A DNA stretch of 64,000 nucleotides, from assembly GCF_005250615.1 (NCBI RefSeq), contig NZ_SULM01000007.1, positions 186,001 to 250,000 of the forward strand, in the 5' to 3' direction. A model generated the notes under the pieces. That model saw only the letters and a program-made list of their open reading frames with translations, searched no databases and was not told the DNA's origin. The DNA comes from Pseudomonas rhizoryzae. Lineage in GTDB: Bacteria; Pseudomonadota; Gammaproteobacteria; Pseudomonadales; Pseudomonadaceae. Within the stretch, counting starts at the first letter, position 1; each line of letters starts with the position of its first letter. This document shows, in pieces, positions 8,548 to 15,592 of the stretch. The translations under genes and the position numbers were made by a program.

Positions 8548-9423
8548 ATGAACGTAGTCATGGTGCTCAACTACAAGGCTCCCAACGAAACCATCAGTTG
8601 CGTGGAGAGCATCCTCAAGCACTGCCCTTCCATCGATCATGCGGTGGTGGTGGACAACGACTCCCAAGACGGCTCCAGCGAGGTCCTGCAGCGCTGGCAG
8701 GCTGACAACGGCCTGCGCCAGGTCACCGTCCTCGCCAGTCCGCGTAACGATGGCTATGCCGGCGGCAACAACTACGGCATGCGCTGGGCGCTGGACAACC
8801 TGCCGGTGCAGCATTTCTGGGTCGTGAACAACGATGCCTACGTCAAGGACGATGCCTTCGCCCCGTTGCTGGCCGAGCTGCAGCGCGCGCCCAAGACCAT
8901 CGTCGGCTCGGTGATCCTGAGCTCCCAGACCGGTCGGCTGGAGTGCTATGGCGGCGGCATCCTCTATCCGCTGCTGGGCAAGTCCAAGCTGCTCGGCAAG
9001 GACATCGACGTCGCCGACATCGCCAAGCTGGAACGCGAGCCGGACTACATCATGGGCTGCAGCATGGCGTTCTGCGCCAGCCTGCTCACCGACATCGGCT
9101 TCATGGACGAGGCCTACTTCATGTACTCGGAAGAGGTGGACTGGCAACACCAGGCCAAGCGCAAGGGCGTGGCACTCAAGGTGTCCCGTCAGAGCCACCT
9201 CTACCACTACGGCTCCATGAGTTCGGGTGGTCGCAGCGCCTTCTATCACTACTTCCGCAACCGTGCGGCGACCCGCTTCAACCGCAAATTCCATGGGACC
9301 CCTTATGCCCTGGTGTCCGCGGTGCTGCTGTCGGGTATCACCGTGCTCAAGGAATTCAAGAATCCAAAGCTGGCCTGGTCCGGCGTCAAGGGAGCCTTCA
9401 AGGGAGCGACGATGCATGTCTAA
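8548..9423 (+). CDS. GT2-family glycosyltransferase
   Basis: The ATG at 8548 is preferred because AGGA at 8536-8539 is 8 nt away; in-frame ATGs at 8521 and 8542 exist. The 291-residue product has a GT-A fold: VMVLNYKAPNETISCVESIL, VVDNDSQDGS, GGNNYGMRWAL, and the metal-binding-type WVVNNDAYV, followed by the conserved GCSMAFCASLLTDIGFMDEAYFMYSEEVDW typical of rhamnosyl/GT2 transferases of the RfbN-like class. It would add a sugar to the lipid-linked repeat unit in the cytoplasm. The gene overlaps the next one by 8 nt, implying translational coupling. Confidence 0.88.
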   Translation: MNVVMVLNYKAPNETISCVESILKHCPSIDHAVVVDNDSQDGSSEVLQRWQADNGLRQVTVLASPRNDGYAGGNNYGMRWALDNLPVQHFWVVNNDAYVKDDAFAPLLAELQRAPKTIVGSVILSSQTGRLECYGGGILYPLLGKSKLLGKDIDVADIAKLEREPDYIMGCSMAFCASLLTDIGFMDEAYFMYSEEVDWQHQAKRKGVALKVSRQSHLYHYGSMSSGGRSAFYHYFRNRAATRFNRKFHGTPYALVSAVLLSGITVLKEFKNPKLAWSGVKGAFKGATMHV

Positions 9424-10156
9424 CCTACGCACCCAAGCCTTCGGCATCGACTTCTTCACCGGTACCAAGGCCGAGTTGTTGAATGCGCTCGACCAGGACA
9501 TCCATCGGCCGTACAGCTACATCGTCACGCCGAACATCGACCATGTGGTGCAGTTGCAGAGCAACGCCGACATGCGCGAGTCCTACCAGCGCGCGGGCAA
9601 GCGCATCTGCGATAGCCGGATCCTGCTGCCCATCCTCAAGTCGCTGGGCGTCGCCGTGCCCGAGGTCATCACCGGCAGCGATCTCACCCTGAGTGTCCTG
9701 CGCAAGGCCAACGACGAGCGCCTGTCCGTCGTCCTGATCGGCTCCAGCGAGAATGACGTGGGCAAGCTGCGGCGGATGTATCCGCACATGCAGCTGGCGC
9801 ACTACAACCCGCCGATGGGCTTCATCAACGATCCGCTGGAAACGCAGAAATGCGTGGACTTCGTGATGCAGAACCCTTCCGAGTTCATCCTCTACGCCGT
9901 GGGTGCTCCGCGACAGGAAAAGCTGGCGCGGCAGATCGACAGCAGCCAGCGCACCGGCGTCGGTCTGTGCATCGGCGCCTCCATCCTGTTCGCCGTCGGC
10001 ACGGTCAAGCGCGCTCCGCGCTGGATGCAGAAGGCCAAGCTGGAGTGGTTGCACCGGATGTGTTCGGAACCCAAGCGCCTGGCCAAGCGTTACGTGCACG
10101 ATGCCCTGAGCATCCTGCCCATCTACCTCAAGGAACGCAGCAGTCGCCGTACCTGA
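9416..10156 (+). CDS. GT26 glycosyltransferase, WecG/TagA/CpsF family
   Basis: A 246-residue protein; the ATG at 9416 follows GGGAG at a proper distance and overlaps the stop of the GT2 gene. Family hallmarks are the early YIVTPNIDHVV, then RICDSRILLPILKSLG, VITGSDL, VLIGSS, YNPPMGF and VGAPRQEKLA with a late ASILFAVGTVKRAP. WecG/TagA enzymes transfer N-acetylmannosamine(uronate), GlcA or related sugars onto a lipid-linked acceptor at the membrane face. In this locus it probably completes the short repeat unit begun by the transferase at 4107. The particular sugar is not predictable. Confidence 0.9.
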   Translation: MSNLRTQAFGIDFFTGTKAELLNALDQDIHRPYSYIVTPNIDHVVQLQSNADMRESYQRAGKRICDSRILLPILKSLGVAVPEVITGSDLTLSVLRKANDERLSVVLIGSSENDVGKLRRMYPHMQLAHYNPPMGFINDPLETQKCVDFVMQNPSEFILYAVGAPRQEKLARQIDSSQRTGVGLCIGASILFAVGTVKRAPRWMQKAKLEWLHRMCSEPKRLAKRYVHDALSILPIYLKERSSRRT

Positions 10157-10240
10157 GGCGTTGCCGCGCAACGCCTTGGGCAACAAGGAAGATGACCACC
10201 GGGCGCCTGGCCCGGTGATCCCGTCTGGATGGGTAGGTCT

Positions 10241-11518
10241 ATGAGCATTCTCCGTAAAAGTACCGTTTCCTTCGTTCTGTTGATCCCGTTGTTGATCCTG
10301 CACCTGGACGTGTTCGGCGAAAGCCCGCACAACCCGGTCGGCATCCTCTATCTGAACGAGCTGTACCTGGCCATCTGCATGGCCTTCACCTTTTTCTACC
10401 TGCTGACCAGCATTGGCACCCAGCAGCGCGAATTCAAGATCCTGATGACCTACGCCGTCTATTCATCGGTCGTGTTCATCGGGCTGCCGGCGATCTTTTC
10501 CTTCCTCTTCTACGGTCAGCCGCTGATCTACGGCCTGATCGAGGAACGCCGGATCCTGTTCAGCTTCGGCTTCGCCACCCTGATGTTCCTGGGGCGCAAC
10601 ATGAGCGCCTCCCAGTTCGAGAAGGCGCTGCTGATCACCGCCCTGCTGGCGGCGGTCATGGCCTGGATGTTCAAGTTCGGCGTACTGCCCGACCTGCGCG
10701 ACAAGCAGTCCTCCTTCGACCGCCCGGACCGTTCGTCCATCGGTGCGCCGGCGCTGTGCCTGGCCTACTTCTACTGCATCCAGACCTGGAACAAGGGCAT
10801 CTCGCCGATCGATGGCTCGGCGCGCAGCAAGACCATCCATATCGTGCTGGCCATGTTCTTCCTGCTGACCCTGGTGTTCGGTACCCAGACCCGCCAGCTG
10901 ATCGTGCTGGCGCTGTGCTTCACCGTGTTCTGCCTGAAGAGCAAGTCGATCGTCTGGATCTGCGTGGCCGGGCTGTTGGTGTCGCCATTCTTCATCTTCC
11001 CCGACCTGATGAAGGTGCTGGGACTGAATCTGGACTTCTACGCCCAATCGGTGCAGGACGGCCCCACCGACGGAGTGCGCGAGCAGACCCTCGGCTACAT
11101 CTTCTCCCACCTCAGCCAGAATCACTGGCTGCCCAGCGGCTCGCTGTCGCTGATGTGGAACAACGGCTTCATCCCCTATTTCGGCGAGTACTTCTTCCTC
11201 TCCGACGTGGGCGTGTTCGGCACCCTGTTCCGCTTCGGCTTCCTGGCCTTCATCATCATCCCGGTCTCGCTGTTCCTCTACTACCGCTGGGCGAAGATGC
11301 TGCATCCCGATACCGGCTTCGTGGTCACGGCGGTGCTGGCGCAACTGGTGATCTGGCCGCTGGCCGGCTTCTTCGAATACATCCAGGCCACCATCTGCTA
11401 CCTGATGGTCATCCAAGCCCTGCGCGCCCTGCATGACTATCGCGCTGCGCCCGCCCAGGAAACCTACGTCAGCAGACCTTACCCGCGTTCGAGCAGCCCG
11501 CTGCCGCGCCCGGCCTGA
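10241..11518 (+). CDS. Wzy-type polysaccharide polymerase candidate
   Basis: A 425-residue integral membrane protein with roughly ten to twelve hydrophobic segments spread along the chain and a large polar loop between about residues 255 and 310 (FYAQSVQDGPTDGVREQT...), a topology typical of Wzy polymerases, which link repeat units in the periplasm. No strongly conserved motif is available in this family, so the call rests on topology and on position between the glycosyltransferases and the flippase. ATG 10241 is preferred over the upstream in-frame GTG/ATG candidates. The C-terminus is proline-rich and polar. Confidence 0.75.
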   Translation: MSILRKSTVSFVLLIPLLILHLDVFGESPHNPVGILYLNELYLAICMAFTFFYLLTSIGTQQREFKILMTYAVYSSVVFIGLPAIFSFLFYGQPLIYGLIEERRILFSFGFATLMFLGRNMSASQFEKALLITALLAAVMAWMFKFGVLPDLRDKQSSFDRPDRSSIGAPALCLAYFYCIQTWNKGISPIDGSARSKTIHIVLAMFFLLTLVFGTQTRQLIVLALCFTVFCLKSKSIVWICVAGLLVSPFFIFPDLMKVLGLNLDFYAQSVQDGPTDGVREQTLGYIFSHLSQNHWLPSGSLSLMWNNGFIPYFGEYFFLSDVGVFGTLFRFGFLAFIIIPVSLFLYYRWAKMLHPDTGFVVTAVLAQLVIWPLAGFFEYIQATICYLMVIQALRALHDYRAAPAQETYVSRPYPRSSSPLPRPA

Positions 11519-11588
11519 TCCCTCGCGCGGCCCGGCGATCATCCCCGCGATGATCGCTGGGTGGCCCTACGGAGTTTTCACCCTAAAG

Positions 11589-12854
11589 ATGTCGATGATC
11601 AAAAACAGCACCTGGAACATCCTGGGTGTCGTCATCCCCAGTGCCATCGCGCTACCCACCATGGGTGTGCTGTCGCGGCTGCTCGGCATCGAGCAGTTCG
11701 GCCTCTTCACCCTGGCCTTCGCCATCGTCGGTTACGCGACGCTGTTCGATGCCGGCCTGTCGCGCGCGGTGATCCGTGCCGTCGCCATGAACCATGGCGA
11801 CAAGGCACTCAATCGCCTGGTCATGGGCACGGCCACCGGCGCCGTGATCGGCCTGAGCCTGCTGGCCACCCTGCTGCTCTGGTTCGGCGCGGGCAAGGTG
11901 GTGAGCCTGCTGCACGTCTCACCCGAGCATTTCGACAACGCCGTGGCCGGCTTTCGCTGGCTGAGCCTGTGCGTGCCGCCCTTCCTGCTGGCGACGGTAT
12001 GGTTCGCCTACCTGGAAGGCAACGAGCGCTTCGGTGAATTCAACGTCCTGCGAACCTGCTCCAACAGCCTGCTCGCCATCGCGCCGCTGATCGCGGTGCT
12101 GATCGAGCCCAGCTTCTCCGCCACGGTGATCGGCCTGGTAGTGGCCCGGGTCGTGTCGATGGCGCTGGCCTACTGGCCGCTGTACAAGGACTTCCCCGAG
12201 GGCATCCGGACCTTCAAGGTCCTGGTGTTCAAGGAGCTGCTGAAATTCGGCAGCTGGATGACGGTGAGCAACATCATCAGTCCGCTGATGGTGTATTTCG
12301 ACCGCTTCGTGCTGTCGCACATGGTCGGTGCCGGACGGGTGTCCTTCTATACCGCCCCCGCCGAAGCCGTGTCGCGGATGCTGATCATCCCCAATGCCGT
12401 GGCCCGGGTGGTCTTCCCGCTGCTGAGCAAGAGCGGCGAAGACGCTGCCCGCCAGGCCAACAAGGCCTTCTGGGGCCTGCTGCTCATCAGCCTGGCGATG
12501 GTGTTGCCGATCCTTATCCTCGCGCCCTGGATCATGACCGTGTGGATGGGTCCCGAATACGGCGGTGAGGCGGCGCAGATCCTGCGCATCCTGGTCGTCG
12601 GCTTCATCTTCAACGCCCTGGCGCAGATTCCCTTCGCCAAGATCCAGGCCCGCGGCCATTCGCGTACCACGGCGATGATCCACCTGGCCGAACTGCTGCC
12701 CTACCTGGGCCTGCTGGTGGTCTGCATCCAGCACTTCTCCATCCTGGGCGCCGCCATCGCCTGGACGATCCGGGTGACCGTGGACTACCTGGCCTTGGAG
12801 TACTTCGCCCGGCGCACGCCGCCGCTGCCAACCCCCGTTTACCAGAGCCCTTGA
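11589..12854 (+). CDS. Wzx-type lipid-linked oligosaccharide flippase
   Basis: A 421-residue MATE/MOP-superfamily protein of about twelve spans. The N-terminus MSMIKNSTWNILGVVIPSAIALPTMGVLSRLLG and then FGLFTLAFAIVGYATLFDAGLSRAVIRAVA match the Polysacc_synt/Wzx pattern (N-x-G...R.LG...FG...G..R). It would move the undecaprenyl-linked repeat across the inner membrane for polymerisation by the upstream Wzy. The frame extends upstream to 11433, overlapping the wzy gene, but the ATG at 11589 gives the family's expected N-terminus. The spacing of about 70 nt from wzy fits a shared transcript. Confidence 0.88.
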   Translation: MSMIKNSTWNILGVVIPSAIALPTMGVLSRLLGIEQFGLFTLAFAIVGYATLFDAGLSRAVIRAVAMNHGDKALNRLVMGTATGAVIGLSLLATLLLWFGAGKVVSLLHVSPEHFDNAVAGFRWLSLCVPPFLLATVWFAYLEGNERFGEFNVLRTCSNSLLAIAPLIAVLIEPSFSATVIGLVVARVVSMALAYWPLYKDFPEGIRTFKVLVFKELLKFGSWMTVSNIISPLMVYFDRFVLSHMVGAGRVSFYTAPAEAVSRMLIIPNAVARVVFPLLSKSGEDAARQANKAFWGLLLISLAMVLPILILAPWIMTVWMGPEYGGEAAQILRILVVGFIFNALAQIPFAKIQARGHSRTTAMIHLAELLPYLGLLVVCIQHFSILGAAIAWTIRVTVDYLALEYFARRTPPLPTPVYQSP

Positions 12855-12873
12855 ACAGATAGAGGTGCTGTCC

Positions 12874-13917
12874 GTGTCCCGAGTGAAACGTCGTATCGGT
12901 CGTAGCCTGCTGGCTACCGCATTACTTTCCGCGGCGCTTTATGGAAATGTCCAGGCAGCGCCGGCGGCCGCCAAGGTGGACCTCATCGGCATCAACATGT
13001 CCGCTGCCGGTTTCGCCGGCCAGGTGCTGCCGGGCGTGGAAGGCACCAACTACTTCTATCCCACCGAGGATTATTTCCGCCGCTACAGCGCCAAGGGTAT
13101 CCGGTTCATCCGCTTCCCCTTCCTCTGGGAACGCGTGCAACCGCAACTCGGCGGCGAGCTGGACCAGGCGCAGGTCGCCCTGCTCAAACGCACCCTCGAC
13201 TTCGCCGACCAGTACGGGATGCGCGTGATCCTGGACATGCATAACTACGCGCGCTATCGCGGCCAGCTGATCGGCTCCTACCAGGTGCCCTATACCCGCT
13301 ACGCCGATGCCTGGAAGCGCCTGGCGACGACGTTCAAGGACCATCCGGCGCTGTACGGCTACGACATCATGAACGAGCCCCATGATACCCAGGGCCTCTG
13401 GCCCAAGGCCGCGCAGACGGCGGTGGACAGCATCCGCACCGTCGACATGCAGACCCCGATCTTCATCGAAGGCGACAGCTGGGCCAGCGCCCACCGCTGG
13501 CCGCAGGTGAACGGCAATCTGCTGATCAAGGATCCGGCGGACAACCTGATCTACGAGGCGCACATCTACTTCGATGCGGATTCCACCGGCAACTACGCGA
13601 CCGGCCTGAGGGGCGCCCACCCCATGATCGGCGTGGAACGCACGCGCCCCTTCATCGACTGGCTGAAGCAGCACAATTTGCGCGGTTTCATTGGCGAATA
13701 TGGGATACCTGCACAGCCGCAGTGGCTGGAAGCCATGGACAATCTGCTCAGCTACCTGGGCGAGCAGTGCGTGCCGAGCGCCTATTGGTCGGCAGGCCCG
13801 GGCTGGGGTGATTACCCCCTGTCCCTCGAACCCAAGGGTGGCCTGGAAAAACCCCAGATCGCCTTGCTGGAAAAACACCTGAAGAAAGCTGACTGCGAAG
13901 TCATCGGACCTCGTTAG
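12874..13917 (+). CDS. Secreted GH5-type glycoside hydrolase (endoglucanase-like)
   Basis: The GTG at 12874 is selected because AGAGG ends 8 nt before it; a GTG at 12865 overlaps that motif. The product (347 aa) has a basic N-terminus and a signal peptide ending near VQAAPA. The catalytic pair of clan A cellulases is present: the acid/base Glu168 in IMNEPHD and the nucleophile Glu275 in GEYGIP, with RFPFLWERVQP and VILDMHNYARY in between. It probably cuts a beta-linked glucan backbone in the periplasm. Glycanases inside polysaccharide loci commonly trim or clear misrouted polymer, so the locus polymer may contain beta-glucosidic links. Confidence 0.88.
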   Translation: MSRVKRRIGRSLLATALLSAALYGNVQAAPAAAKVDLIGINMSAAGFAGQVLPGVEGTNYFYPTEDYFRRYSAKGIRFIRFPFLWERVQPQLGGELDQAQVALLKRTLDFADQYGMRVILDMHNYARYRGQLIGSYQVPYTRYADAWKRLATTFKDHPALYGYDIMNEPHDTQGLWPKAAQTAVDSIRTVDMQTPIFIEGDSWASAHRWPQVNGNLLIKDPADNLIYEAHIYFDADSTGNYATGLRGAHPMIGVERTRPFIDWLKQHNLRGFIGEYGIPAQPQWLEAMDNLLSYLGEQCVPSAYWSAGPGWGDYPLSLEPKGGLEKPQIALLEKHLKKADCEVIGPR

Positions 13918-14203
13918 TGGAATTACGACAGATTTCGAACGGCATCACCTTTTTGCGGCGTGGACGTCCTGAACTCGATGGCTAAGGGCCAGTCTCAGAC
14001 CAGCAGACTTCAGTGCTCGTACAACCTCCCGAGGGAGGCTTCGAGTTCACCCGTACACAAGACATGCTCGCCGCATGGAACCCGGTCCGCTACCAAGGGC
14101 CGCCACGTCTTGCGAAGGAACACCATGAACAACCGGCTCGTCGCATCTGCCTTGCGTTTTACCCCTCTCGCTCTCACTCCATCAGCAATCAAGGACGAAT
14201 GAC
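13918..14203. promoter_or_regulatory. Gap before wza
   Basis: A 286-bp stretch without a credible gene, holding a small perfect hairpin CCTCCC-GA-GGGAGG at 14035-14048. It may carry a second promoter, since the export lipoprotein gene is unusually far from the rest of the cluster. No promoter hexamers stand out. Confidence 0.3.
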
Positions 14204-15316
14204 ATGAAAACCAAATTTACCGCTCTGGCTTTGCTGTCTGGCATCGTCCTGCAGGGTTGTGCCTATTCCCCCGGTCAGTACCTGGACCAGGACGATCTCA
14301 AGAACGATCCGAGCATCCAGGGCACCAAGGTCCAGCTGATCCCCATCACCAGCTCGCTGCTGATGAGCCAGGACTCCGCCGCCCTGTCCAAGGCTCCCGA
14401 CCTCAAGCCCCTGCTGGACTACAAGCCGCAGGCTTACCGCGTCGGTGCGAGCGACCTGCTCTACATCACCGTCTGGGATCACCCCGAGCTGACCGCCCCC
14501 TCCGGCGCCCAGCAGCAACTGGAAGCCAACGGTCGTCTGGTGCGCCCGGACGGCACCCTGTTCTACCCCTACGTAGGCACCGTCAAGGCCGCCGGCAAGA
14601 CCCTCGAAGAGATTCGCTCCGACATCTCCCGCCGCCTGGCCACCTTCATCGACAATCCCCAGGTCGACGTGAGCGTGCTCAAGTTCGGTAGCCAGAAGGT
14701 CACTATTTCCGGCGCCGTGAACAAGGGCGACGCCATCCCGCTGACCACCAAGCCCATCACCCTGGTGGAAGCCCTGGGCCAGGTCGGCGTGGCCAACACC
14801 GGCGGTGCCGACCTGACCGGCGTGACCCTGGTCCGTGACGGCAAGGAATACCGCCTGGATACCGACAGCCTGAACCGCAAGGATTCCAAGCTGTACGGCA
14901 TCTACCTGAAGGACGGCGACAGCATCCACCTGCCCTACAACGATGCGCGCAAGGTCTATGTGGTCGGTGAAGTCCGTGCCCCGGCAGCGGTCAGCTACAA
15001 GATCACCAACCTGAACCTGATGGAAGCCCTGAGCCAGGCCGGTGGCATCCAGCAGGAAACCGCCAACGCCGATGCCGTCTACGTCATCCGCGGTCCGGAA
15101 GATCTGAAGGCCCCGGGTGCCACCGCCCAGGTCTTCCACCTGGCCGCCAAGAACCCCACCGCCTATGTGCTGGCGCAGAACTTCCATCTGCAGCCGCAAG
15201 ACGTGGTCTTCGTCGGCCCGGCCGGTATCACCCGCTGGAACCGCTTCGTCAGCCAGCTGCTGGGCTCGACCAACATCCTCTCCACCAGCGCCAACCTGAA
15301 CAGCAGCTTCAAGTAA
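14204..15316 (+). CDS. wza: Outer-membrane polysaccharide export lipoprotein, Wza-like
   Basis: A 370-residue protein with a lipoprotein signal peptide ending in the lipobox LQGC, cysteine at residue 19. The poly-export domain follows (YRVGASDLLYITVWDHPELT), with two SLBB beta-grasp repeats (VTISGAVNKGDAIPL and VYVVGEVRAPAAVSYK). The C-terminal region includes the amphipathic stretch VGPAGITRWNRFVSQLL that forms the transmembrane helical barrel in Wza. It provides the exit channel for the polymer made by the genes from 4107 onward and contacts the Wzc-type kinase. Length fits the family (about 360-380 residues). Confidence 0.94.
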   Translation: MKTKFTALALLSGIVLQGCAYSPGQYLDQDDLKNDPSIQGTKVQLIPITSSLLMSQDSAALSKAPDLKPLLDYKPQAYRVGASDLLYITVWDHPELTAPSGAQQQLEANGRLVRPDGTLFYPYVGTVKAAGKTLEEIRSDISRRLATFIDNPQVDVSVLKFGSQKVTISGAVNKGDAIPLTTKPITLVEALGQVGVANTGGADLTGVTLVRDGKEYRLDTDSLNRKDSKLYGIYLKDGDSIHLPYNDARKVYVVGEVRAPAAVSYKITNLNLMEALSQAGGIQQETANADAVYVIRGPEDLKAPGATAQVFHLAAKNPTAYVLAQNFHLQPQDVVFVGPAGITRWNRFVSQLLGSTNILSTSANLNSSFK

Positions 15317-15328
15317 CGGCACTGCCTC

Positions 15329-15377
15329 GCCGTCATGCCGGTGACGACCGCGCATGACGGCAATTACTCTTACTTTT
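15329..15377 (+). terminator. Candidate terminator after wza
   Basis: GCCGTCATG (15329-15337) pairs perfectly with CATGACGGC (15353-15361) across a 15-nt loop; a TTTTT run follows at 15373-15377. The gap between stem and U-run is long, so efficiency is doubtful, but it marks the boundary between the Wzy-type locus and the pel operon. Confidence 0.45.
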
Positions 15378-15473
15378 TGCTCATCCCGCCTAATTCTCCC
15401 GCCTCACCAGACCGCGCCCTGCAAGGACTGAAAGCAGCTAGCTAGACGGCTTCGCTTAAAAAAAGCTCTTAGC

Positions 15474-15487
15474 CCAATAACTATTGG
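15474..15487. promoter_or_regulatory. Palindrome upstream of pelA
   Basis: CCAATA-AC-TATTGG is a perfect 6-bp inverted repeat in an AT-rich segment about 105 bp before the pelA start. In P. aeruginosa, pel is repressed and activated through FleQ sites containing CAAT...ATTG half sites; here the half sites are separated by 4 nt rather than 1, so FleQ binding is only a suggestion. Confidence 0.4.
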
Positions 15488-15592
15488 TCTTGTTATTACT
15501 GCCGCTCGGCTTGGAACTGTCAGTTTTTCATCACGTTCTTGCGTAACCTAGCTAACCTGTTGAGGGAGTCAGACACGCGTTAAGGACTGGGT

